Shown: positions 35,540 to 50,500 of the stretch, in pieces
Numbering within the stretch: position 1 is the stretch's first letter
Layout: every line of letters starts with the position of its first letter
Source of the DNA: Zonotrichia leucophrys gambelii
Lineage: Eukaryota; Chordata; Aves; Passeriformes; Passerellidae
DNA length: 64,000 nt
Assembly (NCBI RefSeq): GCF_028769735.1
Contig: NC_088188.1
Location: forward strand, 868,001 to 932,000
Direction: 5' to 3'
Translations under genes and position numbers: made by a program
Notes under the pieces: model-generated
Seen by the model: only the letters and a program-made list of their open reading frames with translations
What the model was told of the DNA's origin: nothing
Databases searched by the model: none

Positions 35540-38500
35540 ATGGATATGTGGAGCTACTTCCATACTTGCCTGGTGTCCATATGGCTGCACAGACTGTACA
35601 TCTATTCTGCTGTTGCTCTTGGGATCAGCCTTTGGATTGTCATTCACTTCACCACCACCAGAGCCAAAAAGAAGGTAACTGAGTCTGTCAGCACTTCTCT
35701 GAGAGACCCCAAAAACCTGGGTGGGAGTGAGAAGTTACTGGATAAAGGCACCTGCCATAGGCCTGTTGAGGGTGTTGCACATCCCAAATGCAGTTTGGTT
35801 ATCTGGTTATGATCCTCAGCCTGGCTTGTTTGTGTCTGTGGGTCACTGAATGCTCTTGTTGCTGTGATGTTGGGGCAGAGCTCAGCAGGACACACCTCAC
35901 ACTGTTCCTGGGAGAATGTGTCCCCCTGGATTGCTCTGTCACTCCAGGTAAACCCCTCTGCCTGTGCCCAGGGTTTGCACCTTCATGTTTTCATGATGCT
36001 CGTGGCAGGGTTGGGCTGGTTTTGGGATGGGAGGGAATTAGGCCATTCAGGAGTTGAAAACCTCTTCCTGCAGGTGGGTAAAGATCTGCTGCAGGACGTG
36101 GGAGGTTCAGCTGGATCCTGCTGCCTCCTGGACAAGTGGGTTAGCATGGCTTGGTCAGGAGCACAGGTCCTGGTGTGTTTGTCTGGGTGTGAGGGGAACC
36201 AGAATGCTTTGACTGTTGCTGAGAGTGGCCCCAGGATTTGAGTTTTAAATGCTCTTGGTTTGACAGCCCTTGGAGAAGGGTGAGCAGTCCCGTGGGAGCC
36301 CCTCTGCCCCTGAGGGAACATCAGACAAACTGGGGAATGGATGTGCCCCCCGTCAGGCACAGAGGATCCATGTTGCTGGAGTGAAGATCTTCTATGGCTC
36401 TCAGACTGGCACAGCAAAGGTATCTGTACTTTTATTGCACATCTGTGAAATTGCTTTGAAATATTGTTGGGATCTGAGAACCTTGCTTGCCTTAAAACAC
36501 TGCCCTGGGTACAGATCTGGGAGTTCATCAGTGCATTCATTAGCTTCTTACAATCATTGCCCAACATGCAAGATGAGTGAAAAATTAAATAAAAATAACA
36601 ATTTTCTTCCTCCCTTTAAGCAAGGCATGCAGTAGAGATTGATTATAAACTAGAAGTTCACTCTTGCACTATAATTGTAATTTTCTAGCAAGACTTTATA
36701 GAGAGAAGTGCTGGGTTTGGTGCTTTCTCATGAAGAAATGTAATTTGTGTGTGTAACTGTGACATTATAATGTTGGAACTCTCAGCCAGTGTACTTTAAC
36801 ACAAACCATCTTTGCTTTAATGTGAGGAATGGCAGTGCCAGTGTCCAGGCCCCCTGTGTCATTATTCTTCCTGTGCTGGGAGAAGTCTCATGGCTGAGCA
36901 CAGCAGGGCTCGTGGGGCTTGAAGTAATTGATACCTTCCAATGTTTCTTTGTTCAGAGATTTGCCAAAGCTCTGGCTGAAGCTGTTTTTTCCCTTAATTT
37001 GCCTGTGGAAGTCATTAACATGGAAGACTATGATCCAGAAGATGGTTTAGTGGAGGAGGTGGGTATGGCATAAACACCAGTAACAAGTACAAATTTTTCC
37101 TGGGGTTGTCAAGGCTATTTCCCTCTTGTATTTCTCTCCTGTTGTTCTGGAAATCCCCAAAGCTTTGTGTTGAATTGCTTCCCTACCTTTGCAAATGTAG
37201 CCCATCAGCCCTCAGCAGAAAATGTCTATATTTTGAGAATTTCAAAGCATCAGTTGGACATTTTGCTGTGACAGTGACTCTGCATGAGCCAGTTCTGTAA
37301 CTCAGGGGTGAGCTGGGTGAGAGTGGCTGCCCCAGGTGCTCTGTACACCTGGGCAAGGTTCAGAACCAGAACAGCAAATTCTGCAGTGATGCCTCTGCAG
37401 CCTTTAGAGGCTTTTAAGATAGAAACTCCTTGTGAGATATAGTTATGTGTAGTAATCCTACATGGGTTTTTCCTGATGGGTTTTTCTTCTGTGATTATTG
37501 ATAGTTGCTCCTTGAGAGTTTTAATTAATCCTAACAAAAAGTTTTGGTGGAAACTTCATGCTGGGAACTCCTTCAGGTGTCAGTATGAATTGCCAGCATT
37601 TGATACTGCCCCTAAGACACCTGTAAATGTGAGGTTGAGGAGTCTGAAATATTTATCCATGGGGCACTTCCCTGATGAAGGAGTTGGGTCAGGAAGCTGC
37701 TGATGGGGCTGGATGTCCAGGTTTGCTCTGTCACTGTGTCCCTGTTCAGCCTGACCTCTCTCTGCTAATTTAAGGTGCTGTGCAGATTGTTCAGCCCCCT
37801 TGGGATTGTCACCTGCACCATGCCACCCCAGCACCCCAGCCTTGTCTTTTGATTTCTCCCAGCTGCCTGGCTGTTGTAACTCTTTGCTTTAGAAGAAGGT
37901 TCTGGAAAATGCAGTGATTTGTTTATTTCCCCTTCTGTCCTGTTTGTGTGAGCAGACAAGCAGCAGGAACATCTGTGTGTTCCTGGTGGCCACCTACACC
38001 GAGGGGCAGCCCCCAGAGAGTGCAGTGTGGTTCTGCAAGTGGCTGGAAGAGGCAGCCAATGATTTCCGTGTTGGGAAGAGCTTCCTGCAGGGCCTGAGAT
38101 ACGCCGTGTTCGGGCTGGGCAACTCGGCCTACGTGGATAACTTCAACACAGTGAGTGTCCCTGCTTGGCCTCTGCTCCTCAGAGCTCAGCTGCATGCAGG
38201 GCATCCAGCCCCAATGAGCCTGCTGCTCTGGCTGGGATTGCAGCTGTTGTGCTGACTGGGTGAGGTGCTGGGTTTAGGGCATGGGCAGAATCTCAGAGCC
38301 ACTGAGTTTGGGAAAAACCTCCAAGATCACTGAACCCACTGTGTGCCCCATGCCCACCTTGTCCCCAGCCCACAGCTCTGAGTGCCACGTCCAGCCCTTC
38401 CCTGGGCACCTCCAGGGATGGGGACTCCAAACCTCCCTGGGCAGCTGTGCCAGTGCTGAGCCCCCTTTCCATGGGGAAATTCCTGCTGCTGTCCCCCCTG

Positions 38501-41500
38501 AGCTGCCCTGGCCCAGCCTGAGGCCGTTCCCTCTGCTCCTGTCCCTGTTCCCTGGAGCACAGCCCGACCCCCCGGCTGTGCCCTCCTGTCAGGAGCTGTG
38601 CAGAGCCACAAGGGCCCCCTGAGCCTCCTTTGCTCCAGGCTGAGCCCCTGCCCAGCTCCCTCAGCCCCTCCTGGGGCTCCAGGCCCTTCCCAGCTCCATT
38701 CCCTTCCCTGGACACCTCCAGCCCCTTGCTGTATTTCTTGGGGTGAGGGCCCCAAAACTGCCCCCAGCACTGGAGGTGCCTGAGCAGTGCCAGCACAGGG
38801 GACAGTCACTGCCCTGGTCCTGCTGCCACACCAGTGCTGCTACAAGCCAGTGCCATTGGCCTTGTTGGCCACCTGGGCAGTTCAGCTTTGAAGCAATTGG
38901 ATTTCAAATGGGAAATGAGTCCCACAGGCACTGGAAGGTGTGGTAACACATTTGGTAAATCCTTACTGAGTTCATTTCCCAGCTTTGAAAGCTTTCTGCA
39001 GTCACCTGAGGGCACAGCACTGTAAACTCTTGCTCTTGCTGCCTTCTAAATGTGGCTCCTTGATATGATGTGAGTTTTCGCTTTATTCCCTGATGTGAGC
39101 TGTGTCAGAATCTCTGCCTGGTCGTTGTTCTCATCTCACACAGAAAATTGGCATCACTTGTCACAGGTTGTGTTCAGAGCTGGGGCTGTGTGTCACACAT
39201 GACTGTTCTGACCAACAAGCACCACACAGAGCAGTCTGTTCCCAGAGCCCCTCCCTTCAGCCCAGGGGTGGCAGAGGGATTTCCCAATGCAGTCTGAGGG
39301 GCTGTGGTGCTGGTCAGGCTGCCATGGGTCTGTGCTGAGCCAGCACCTGAGAGGGACTCCCCAGGCCCCTGCCCTGCAGTGCTGTGCAGCTCTCTGGCTC
39401 TTCCCAGGGCTGATCTTTGCTTTTCTGGTTGGCTGCTTGCACTTGGCCCTGGTTTAATTTCCTTTCCAACCCTTGCTCCTGGCCTAGGTTGCAAGGAGGA
39501 TGGACAGGTGGCTGTGGATGCTCAGTGCCAGCAGGATCATGGCTCGTGCTGAGGGGGACTGCAATGTGGCCCAGAGCAAGCACGGCAGCATTGAGGCTGA
39601 CTTTGAGGCCTGGAAGGACAAATTCCTCACTCGGCTCAGGGCACTCTGCAGGGGGGAGAAGAAGCCCTGCAGGGGGAAGTGCAAGAAGGGGAAGTGCAAA
39701 ACTCCAGGGAAGCAGAGCAAGGAGAACTCAGACCGTGAACATGGGACGTCAGAACAGGACGATACTGAGGTACAGCCAAAATCCTTGAGGCCTTATTTTA
39801 TTGGGAGCACTGTTTGACTTCTCCCCTTCTTCCTGCAGTCCAGAGGGCTGCTGTGGGAGCCTGGTACTTGTTCTGGAGCAGGGGGAGAGGAGAGCTGAGA
39901 TCCCATGGCAATAACAAGTAGAACGAGCCATCTGAAAGAAGGACCAAAGAGTTAGTGATGGAGCCAGGCTTGATGGCATTTGTGTGATGAGGGAGTCCTG
40001 CTCCTGGCTGGGGACAGATGCTCCAGGGAGCCAGGCTGTGTTCTCAGCAGAGCCTTTGTCCCAAGGCCAAGGGGACCCTTCAGTTCCCTGTGAGTTATTA
40101 ACCTGCTTCTACTTCAACCCTGTGAAGCTCAGCTGCTCTGCCTGTATCCCGGGGTTTTCCAAAGGCAGCTGGGGTGTGTTACCTGAGCAAGTCCTGTATG
40201 TCCTTTGTGTGTGTCTGCCTGTAATCATTTCTCTCTTCTGGAGTGTTTATTGATTGCAGATTTTGACTAAGAAATCCTCTCTATTGCTCTCCAGTGCAAG
40301 ACCCAGAGCTGCTGTGGCACTTTAATCCTCCCTCGAGCCATACACTGTGGGTTGGGAGTTATTGCTGGGTTGAATTTTATAGGAAAGTAAATGGTTCTTC
40401 TGGCTGGGTTTGGGAGTGCTGGCTGCTGCAGAGCAGGAGGAATAAATCTCACTGTCTGCAAGGCACTTGGGTTTAAAGGGGTTCAGGGTTCCATATCCAT
40501 CCTACAGGTTTTTGGTAGGCTATTGCTTGTTTTGAGTGGTCTTTACTGATGAGCAGAGCTCATTTCACTGGTTAGCTTAGTCTTACATTTAACAGTGAGA
40601 TGAATGCTTTATTTTTTTCCCCTGCTCTCTCCCACAGGGAGAAGAAATGTTTGAAACCCCTAGTGAGGAGGAAGCTGGAGACACAAATTCTGTCATTGAT
40701 GTTGAAGATCTTGGCAATATCATGGGCCACATGAAGAAAGCAAAGGTACTGCTGTTAAAGGGGGCATGGAATGGTCAGGTCTTGTTCACTGAGCAGCTGG
40801 ATTGATTAAAACATAACTGGCTGGATTTGAATCTGTGGGGTTTGGTTAGAGGGAAAGTAAAACATGAGCCATTGAAGAACCTGGCCCCAAAAAGAACATC
40901 TTTGAAGGAGTGTTGGATGTAGTCACAGACTGACTGTAGCTTGCTCCCCAAGCAAATGCTGCACTGATAACCTGGGACTTCCAGTCTGAGGGAAGATCTG
41001 CTTGCAGAGCTAGCTCTGCATCTGGCTGCAAATCTCTGCACTGAGATTCCCAGTGCAGTGGCTGAACACAGGTCCTGTTCCTGTAGTGCCCGTGGGTTGT
41101 CACTGAAATGCAGGTGTGAGGGAGGACAGGGGCAGAGCTGCAGGTGCAGCAGGAACACCCAGCTTGCCTTGCTCACTGCTGCCCTAGGGTGAGGTCTGTG
41201 CTTCAGACCCTGGGCCTGTCACACAGCCCCAGCTCCTGCTCCATCTTGCTGGGTGTGTTCCCAGTGCTTCTCTTGGTGTCCCTTTCCTGTGCTCAGTCTG
41301 AGCTGGGATGTGTCACACTCACCTCACTCACACCAAGCCCTGGGGACAGGGAGCAGCTGCAGGGCCTTGCTGTGCTGCCCAGTCTTTGCTGGCTGAGCAG
41401 TTGCTGGTCAGGGTGGCCTGTGGTGTGCTCTGAGCCCATCTGCTGACTCCCTTTGCTCTCAGTGCCCTTTGCTGTCATTGTGCACCCTTGAGCTGCTGGC

Positions 41501-44500
41501 CATGCCCTTCTCACCAAGCTGACTCTGTAATGACACACGTGGTGTGTTCCTAACCCTGGGTGTGTCTGCACTGTGGGGTTTTCACAGCTCTTTCCCAACA
41601 TGGGGCCCTGGCACAGGGTGCCCAGAGCAGCTGTGGCTGCCCTGGATCCCTGGCAGGCCAGGCTGGATGGGGTTGGAGCAGCCTGGGGCAGTGAAGGTGT
41701 CCCTGCCTGTGGAATGAGATGGTCTCAGGTCCCTGCCAGCCCAAACTGTTCTGTGACTGTGTGAAAATCCAGCAATGTCCTCGGTGCTGTGAGCTGAGGT
41801 GGCACTGCTGGGCTCCCTGGAGGCAGGCTGTGCTCACAGGAGGGTGCTTGCAGAGCAGGAGCTTACAAGGGGAGCCTGGGGATCTCTGTTGGTGCCCTCA
41901 GGGAGGGGAAGGAGGTGAATCCAACGCTGCTGTTCGTAGGCAGCTCTGTGAGGAGAGCAGCCCCCGTGATGGGGCAAGGCTGTCAGAGGGATTGCTTGTG
42001 CACTGCAGCTCGTCAGGGAGGGCTGGGCAGCCTCTGGCTTCCCTTCGGAGGGAGAAAGGACCGCAGTTCCTCGTGGAGAGCATTAACACTGTTCTGTCTC
42101 CTCTCTCCTGCGCTCGCCACTAGAGGTCAGCGGCCCAAAGGGAGCGGGGTGCCGCGGCAGCTCCGGGGCCGTGGTGACAGCACTGGCACCGGCACCGTGG
42201 TGAAGAACTGGCACTGAGCTTTCCCTGACTGACAGAATATAGCAGCATCGTGATCGAGGAGCAGTGTAACCCGGGAAAAGCACGTATCATAGGCCAGTTT
42301 ACAAATAAAATGTGAGCACAGCAATAAAATACTTTCTGCTGTTCACTGGCAGAAATCAGTGCTGAGGTCAGTGTGGTGTGGGTTTGTACACAGGCAGGGA
42401 AAGTTCACTGCTGGCTGTGCCTTGGCTGAGGCAGGAGCCAAACTGATTTATCTTCAGCCTTCCTGGTGCTCTGCTGGAGCAGGGAGAGTGTTGGCTGTGC
42501 TTGTGTTCTGCAGTAACTGTGACTCAGGGTGCTGTGGCCCAAGTGCCACCCTGGTCAGAGGGGCAGCTGCTGCCTGGGCACAGACACTCACCTGGGGCTG
42601 GAAGCTGCAGGTGTTGATCCTTTGGGCCTTTTCCTTGGAGGAGCTGGCAGGGCTGTTCTGCTGTGAGAGTTGAACTCTGCTCTCCTGCAGAGGATCAAAT
42701 CTTGAGGGAGCAAGTGTTGGTGTGGGCCTGGGAGCTCACTCTGAGTGTGCATAAGGGCTCCTCTGTTGAAGTCCCATCCCCTTTGTAGGCTCTGAGAGGT
42801 TTCCTGTACCAGGTGAGTCGTTCTGCCTTTGGCCATTTTAGCCATTTTCCTCTCATGGCATGCTGGGCTGTGTAAAGTGGATGTGACACTCTTGGTTTCT
42901 CTGACCTGACCTGTTGTCCTGCAGGACTCCTTGCCCACACAGCCAAGTGCTCTGGGATCTGAACTGCTCACACACAGGTGAAAAAGTCTGAGAGGAACTT
43001 TGGTATCTGAAGGGTTATGTCACAGACAATTCTTCCTCCTCAGAGTTCCTTGGGTCTGGAATGTGCCTGACACTTCCCAGCAGGAGTTCAATGTGTGTCA
43101 TTGTTGGGTATTCACCCCTCTGCCTATGGGATGTGGAGCAGCAGGTTCTGCCTTGTGCATTGTAGTTAATTTGAAATTGTTTTGGGTCCAACTTTCATCT
43201 CTTGTGCATGGATTGGCTCTTGTGAGGCTCACCAGCAGGTAAGGCAGGCACAGATAGTCAGAATTCCTTATTGTCCTGCCTTTTCTGGGATGAGGCTGTG
43301 GGGGATCTAATAAATCCTTGCTCACATCTCTGCTGGTCATCTTCATTTCATTTTGCATCTCTTTTTTGCTGTTTGCCTTGACAGAAATCAAGGCTGAGAT
43401 TTGTTTTACAGCTTTGCCCCCGCCCCCCCATATTCTGCAGGTTTGTAAGGTGCTGTCAGGGGGCTTGAAGCAGGTGCTGGATTCCTGCAGCCACTCGGAC
43501 CAGGCAGATGGATTCAGGAGTTCCAGGGCAATGCCACAACCTCTCTGCCAGGTTGAATTGTAGCTGTTACAGACTGAGCTAGAGCAGAGATGGATTTTTG
43601 AAGAGCTGCTGAGTGTGAAGTTTCACAGTTCATGGTGATGGTGCCTTCTGCACACTGAGTGTGAGCCCAAACTGACACAGGGTTGGGTAGATATTGGTAA
43701 TATATTCAACTATATTAACTGGTAGCTGATCCAACAGCAAATTCTATGTGAGTTTACCAACTCTCATAATATGTGCTGATGGTTTTTAATGCCTTTAAGA
43801 ATGAGGTGGACTTTGGAGTTTTGCAGTTGTGGCAGACTTTGCCTTTCCTGCAGAGTTCTTCCCTGATGTGGATTTGTCAGGGAAAGTGAACTCTGAGGGT
43901 GTTGGTGGCCTGCAAGGTGCCATTAATCACAGGGACACCAGTTCTTAGTGTGGATTATCTCCCCCAGCTGGGAGATCAGCTGGAAGCACAGATCCATCTA
44001 CACTCATTCCCAGGGAATGGAATAACTTTATTAACCTTCACATTTCTAAACTTCAGCCATGAATAATAGCAATAATAATGTCCTGATTCCTTGTTTGATG
44101 GGTTTGGAAGCAATCAAAGGAGCATATTTGCTGATGCAATTTTGAGATGAATGCTCATGTTTTCTACAACAAGCAGTGTAATGATGCTGACAGGCTATTT
44201 GCAATGTAAAGAGAGAGGGGTTTATAGGAACACACTGAGAGTTTCCAGGAGCCAAACTCTGCCCCAGAGTGTTCAGTTTGTGTCCCTCTGTGTCCCCTGG
44301 TCCCTGAAAAGTCACCCTGGGTTGGCCAGTGTGAATCTCAGGAGCCTGGGGCTGCTGTGGGAGCCCAAACCTTGCAGCCCTGGGGGAGGGAACTCCTGAG
44401 GGAGCTGGGTTGGTTGGGGTGGGACAGTGGGCAGTGGGGTATTTAAGGCCTAAGGTTTACACACCAAGGCTCATGTGCAACTTTGTGCTACAGCTAGGAA

Positions 44501-47500
44501 CTTTTTAAAGGAGGAAGAAATAATCAGTGATGTGTTAATCAAATGGAACAAAATTTGAATATGTAACTTTCAGTTAAAACTGATGTGGACAGATCCAAAA
44601 GCTTCAGCTTTTAATGGGTGAAGGATTCCTTTATGAAAAATGTGCCCTTATCTGCAGCAGCTGCTCTGGGCCAGATTCTGACCTGTGCTGCTCTGGCTCA
44701 GAATTCAGTGAGAGTCTCCATTTTAAAATGAGCTTTAAGAAATTAAATTTAAACTTCTTGGGGACTACTTCTGTCGTTAACAGCAGGGTTTGCCATAGGG
44801 ACACTTCACCCTTCTCCTTCCCTGGGTTCAAGTCTTTTTTCTCTAAACCCTGGCTAATGGAAAGGATTACAACTGCTAAACAGAATTACAAGAGATCTTG
44901 AGGCATTTTCTGAGGAAGGCTTGTGAGTGATAAAATGGAAAAAAGAACCCCAAAATAACTTTAATGTAACCTTTGTCTGGATGTGCAGTCTGCAGGCTCT
45001 GACATGTGATGTGCAGTGACTTCCTTGGTAAAGGCATTTGAGAGCTCTCAGTGTTTATTTGCAGCCTTTTCCTGACCACAGGAAAAGGAGATGGTCAGGA
45101 CTGACCCTGCAGCAGCCCAGCCCTCCTGCTCACCATTTCTCACCAACTTTGTGCTCCATTTCTCAGGTAGTTTTCTTTTTCTGTGCATTTTTAAAATTTC
45201 CTGCTTGTCTAAAGACAGATTTGAGCAGATTTCCTGAACTTCTACAAATCAAAGCAGCAGAGCCTCTCTGCTGTGGAGCCAGGCTGGAGAGCTGGGGGTG
45301 CTCACCTGGAGAGGGATCCATGGAGAGCTCAGAGCCCCTGGCAGGGCCTGAGGGGGCTCCAGGAGAGCTGGAGAGGGACTGGGGACAGGGGATGGAGGGA
45401 CAGGACCCAGGGAATGGCTTCAAATGGACAGAGGGCAGGGCTGGATGGGATGTTGGGAATTAGGAATTGTTCCCTGTGAGGGTGGGCAGGCCCTGGCACA
45501 GGGTGCCCAGAGCAGCTGGGGCTGCCCCTGGATCCCTGGCAGTGCCCAAGGCCAGGCTGGACACTGGGACACCCTGGGACAGTGGGAGGTGTCCCTGCCA
45601 TGGCAGGGGTGGCACTGGATGGGCTTTAAGGTCCCTTCCAACCCAAACCATTTCAGATTTCTGTGGTTTTTCACCACTTGAAAAATTGCCATTGAAATGA
45701 AATGTTCTTTTAGTCTTGAACTCATGGAAAAGAAAGAAATGGAGTGGAGAACTCTGTAAAGAGCCACTTGAAAAAGAAGCTGCAAAAGATGGCAGGAGTA
45801 TGGAAGGATGTGTGCTGCCTGCTCTGTGTGAGAGAGCAGAAGAGACTGAATGGAAAATCTTACTGGTTTGAATTTGGGCATTTGAGACTCTTGTTAAACT
45901 GTGTTAACTGGGCTTCAGCTGGGATTTTTGTAGCACAGAAGAAAGAAATAAAATGTGAAAATATGGCTCAGTTTTCAAGTATAAGCAGTCCCTTTTGGGT
46001 GGACACAGACACATTGTTAGTTTTGACTCCTTTGGTGCTTTTGAAAATCAATCTTCTTCCTGGCTTGTCCAGGGAAGTCTCCCAAATCAAACAAGCTCTG
46101 GCAGAGTCCCTCAGCAGTGTGTGAGCTGGAGCTGTGCTTCAGCAGCACCTTGTAAAAGCTGCCCTACAGCAGAGCAGTGCTGCTGGAGCTCAGAGCAGCA
46201 CTCTGAACCCCCCTGCAGCCCTGCAGATACACTGGAAAGTTTTGACCTGTGATGTTTCTTGTCCTTGAGGACTTGAATCTACAAGAAAATGATGTTGTTG
46301 GGATCATTTTTGCCTCTGCATTTCATGGAAGATGCTCAGGGCCCTTTCAGGCTGATGCACTCGGATGGCAGCATAAGCTCCTGTCACTGCTTGTCAGCAG
46401 GAGTTGGGGATTTAAATGCTGTAAATGTCCAGAAATCTCAGCACTGACTTCTCAGACAAAGGGAAATGGAAAATTCCCTCCATGAGGATGGAGCTGCAGG
46501 TCTGCTTGCCTTTGCTCAGGTGGGAGCTGCTGCCTCAGGATAGCACCAGGGACCTTCTGTATCCTACAGCATAGGGAGGGAGGGGGGGGTTCCACCTCCT
46601 CATTTAAAATTCACTGGGGTTTCTACTTCAGGAGGGAAAAGTCCTGATTCTGAATTTGGGGGTTTTTTTGTTTGTTTTTTGATACCAGTCAGAACTTAGG
46701 GACTTTCCCCATTTTGAAGGGAACCTACAAGGAGGATGGAGTGCCAGGACACAGGGAATGGCTCCCAGTGCCAGAGGGCAGGGCTGGATGGGATATTGGG
46801 AATGAGGAATTGTTCCCTGTGAGGGTGGGCAGGCCCTGGCACAGGTGCCCAGAGCAGCTGTGGCTGCCCCTGGATCCCTGGCAGTGCCCAAGGCCAGGCT
46901 GGGCAGGGCTGGGAGCACCTGGGAACGTGGGAGGTGTCCCTGCCATGGCAGGGGTGGGATGGGATGAGCTTTAGGGTCCCTCCTAATCCATTCCATGATT
47001 CTGTGACTTTAGGGCCATTTTTTGAGAGCACCTGGCCCAGTTTTCCCTTCTGGCCTGGGCAGCTGATGTTGTTTCACTCATGGCCAGGTTTCAGTCATTG
47101 CCCCGTTCCCCTCTCACTCCTTGTGCTGCTCCCAGCTCTCTGTGCTTCACTGGGCAGTGCTGGGGTGGGTGTGTAGCCTGTGATTATGCAGACTCTGGCA
47201 GGTGTTTTTAATAAGATTTTCTGTCTGTTGGGCAGTTTGCTGGTTCTCAGGTCTGTGTGCTGCAGGAGCTCCAGGCTGTCTGTGCTGGTGACTGACAGCA
47301 GTGGGAGCTGGGGTGCTGTGGGATTGATGGGGTTCATCCCTGGCTCAGCAAATTGCAGCTCTGTCTCTGCCTGTCACAGCTGAATTGTGACAGCCACAGC
47401 TGTGTTCCTGCAGGAGGACACTCCCCAGAGTGCACCCTCTGCTCCTGTGCTTGTCTTCAGGGCTGTCTGTGCAGTGGGCCCCCATCCCCATTTCCCCATG

Positions 47501-50500
47501 TGTTTCAGCCTTCCAAAAGGTTGTTTGTAAGGAAAGGAGTGCCATGCCTGTGGCAGCCTGGTGTCCCCCATGTCCCCATGTGGTTCCTGTCAGTGGTGCC
47601 CCTGCCAGAGCAGGCTGAGCAAGGGGAGGAGCTGCCAGCATTGCTGCCTGTCCTGCTGCCCCCGGGGCTTTGCTTCCAGAGCTCTGCTCTGTGAACTTTA
47701 ACTCTGCTTCATGTCATTCATGAACTTTAACAGTTCATTCCCCAGCTCCTGGGGAAGTGTTGCTGATCCTTCTTGCTGCCAGGCAGCTTTTTCTGACAGC
47801 CTGGCCAGCGTTCCCTCAGTGCTGTTCTGTTAGGGCTGGCTCCAGCCCTGCTATCTTCCTGTTTGCTTAATGCTTGTGCTGTTCTTTTGGGAAAAGGTCC
47901 TGGAGCTTGTTAGATGGATGAGGCTGTAAATCTGGCAGGGCCAGGGCTTCCCTTTGTGTGACCACTGGGAGGTTAAGCAGGAAAGAAGTTCAGTCGTAAT
48001 TGGGCGTAAATTATTTTCTGAGAGTAAAAGCTTTTGGGGGAGCTTTTTCACCCTGCCATGGCACATCAGTAAATAGAGCCACGAGGCTGAAAGTGCTAAA
48101 TTCAGTTAATTTAGAGAATCATAGAATGGTTTGGGTTTGAAGGGGGACCTTAAAGCTCATCTTGTTCCATGGGCAGGGACACCTTCCACTATCCCAGGCT
48201 GCTCCCAGCCCTGTCCAGCCTGGCCTTGGGCACTGCCAGGGATCCAGGGGCAGCCCCAGCTGCTCTGGGCACCCTGTGCCAGGGCCTGCCCACCCTCACA
48301 GGAAGGAATTTCTCCTTAATATCAAACTCTAATTTCCCCTCTGTCAGATTGACCCTGTTATTCCTTGTCCTGTCCCTCCAGTTCCTGGTGCAGGGTCCCT
48401 CTGTGCCTTCCCTGTGTCCCCTCCAGACCTTGGCAGGTGCTGTGAGGTCTCCACACAACCTCCTGTTCCCCAGGCTGACCAGCCCCAGCTCCCTCAGCCT
48501 CTGTGTGGAGTTTCAGGGTCTTTTTTATTTTTCTCCCCCCTGCACGGTCAGTTTGAAGAGTGTTTGATGGATAAAGTGGGAAACACAAGGAGCTGTCGGG
48601 CACCTGGGCATCCTGGAAAACCACAGAATTCACAGAATCCCTGGGTTGGAAGAGACCTTCAACATCATCAAGTCCAACCCAGCTCCAACACCTCAACTAA
48701 ACCCTGCCACCCAGTGCCACATCCAGGCTTTGTTAAACACACCCAGGGATGGGGACTCCAGCACCTCTCTGGGTAGATCATTCCAGAACTTTATCACCCT
48801 TTCTGTAAAACACTTTCTCCTAATATCCAACCTGTGTTTCCCTTGGTGCAGCCTGAGGCTGTGTGCTCTGGTTGTGTCAGTGCTGCTGCAGACAGAGCCC
48901 AGCCCCAGCTGAGCACAGGCACCTTTCAGGAGCTGTGCAGTGATGGGGGCAGCCCTGAGTCTCCTTTTCTCCAGGCTGAGCACCCCCAGCTCCCTCAGGG
49001 CTTCCTCACAGGGTTTGTGTTCCCTCTCCAGCCTCGCTGTCCCCTCTGGATGTGCTCAGTGTCCCAAGGTCCTTCCCAAGCTGAGGGGCCAGAGCTGGAG
49101 AGGGCACTTCAGGGAGGAGGACAAGTGGCAGTGCCACATCCTGGGGGTCACCTTTGAGTTTGGAAGGCGGATTTGGAGGAAGCCCTTTGAAACACTGGGA
49201 TTTGTCCTGGGGCAGGGAATGCTGAGGCCCTCACTCTTGTCAGGGTCCATGGAATTTGTGTTTTCCTTGCCTTGGGGCTGTGCTGCCTCTGCCTGTTGTG
49301 CTCCCTGTGAGAGGGAAAGGGAAGGGATTCCTTTTCCCTTCAGCTGCAGAGCAGGGGATCCCAGCTGAGCTTCAGCTGCCTTTATTCACAGCCAAACCCC
49401 TCCAGCCTGCAGTGGAGCTGAGCTGAGCCTTCCAAGGAATCAGGGGGTGTCCAGAGGTTTTCCTCATCTCTGGCCCCCTCCTTTGTGAGCTGCACCTCCA
49501 GTTTTTGGCAGTGGAATATTTCAAGGGCCTGAAAAGCAGGCTCTTGTCACTGCTTGCTTGATTTGTTATGGAAAGACAGTGATTTGCCTTGGATTTACTG
49601 CAGGGCTTTCTACTAAATCACCACAACTGGAGAAGTTTCCTCTGTGCAAAGTTAACTTTTTCCCCCTCCTCTCCAGCCCTCAATAACAGATCTGAAAGGT
49701 TTATTAAGCAAATAAGTGGAAATCCCTGTGCAGTGAATTCCATTTCCCACCAGGAGTACGTGCAGCCCTGCCAAAGTGAGCAGGTCAGGTATTGCAGGGC
49801 AGGGAAAAACAAAATATGGTTTTGTGTACAGGCTCTCACATCAGGGTGTGGGCAGGAGAATTGTGATCCTCTCTGTGAGGGGAAAATGATAATTGAACTG
49901 TATTTCTGCCTTGCCAGGGAGGAATTGGATGTTGTTCTGTTGAGGTGCTGCAGTGGCAGGGAGGTAGAAATGCAAATGTTTTCCATGCAGAAGGACTTTG
50001 TGTTTGGAGGCTTTCTTTGATGGGGTCTCTCATTTGTAATTAATTCAATGACTGCATTTTTAACATTAGGATGTGCTCCATAGTGGAGGTTTGGTCCTCC
50101 TGAGATGGTGAAGCACAGGCCAGGATGTGTCCATGTTTAAATCCTGCTCAGGACTTTGAGGGGTTCCCAAATCACAGCATCAGGGAGTGGTTTGGGTGGG
50201 AAGGGACCCTAAAGCTCCTTGGGTTCCACTCCCCTTCCTTCCTCTAGCCCAGGTCTCAGTCTGTGCTAAGGCAGGGCCTTGCCTGTGGCCTGGGTTAATT
50301 GATGGCTTGTGGCAGGACAAGCTCTTTATTTAACGCTTGGAAGATGAAGTTTTTTATCTGTTATCTCCTTCCTTCCTTATGCATGAAGCTTTCCCAGCAA
50401 TATTAATATTTTACTGTTGAAGAGTCTTGCTGATAAATTAAGATCAAGGCTCAAGAAATGAGCTTTAAAACCCACTAAATGGCAATTAATTATTAGATGT

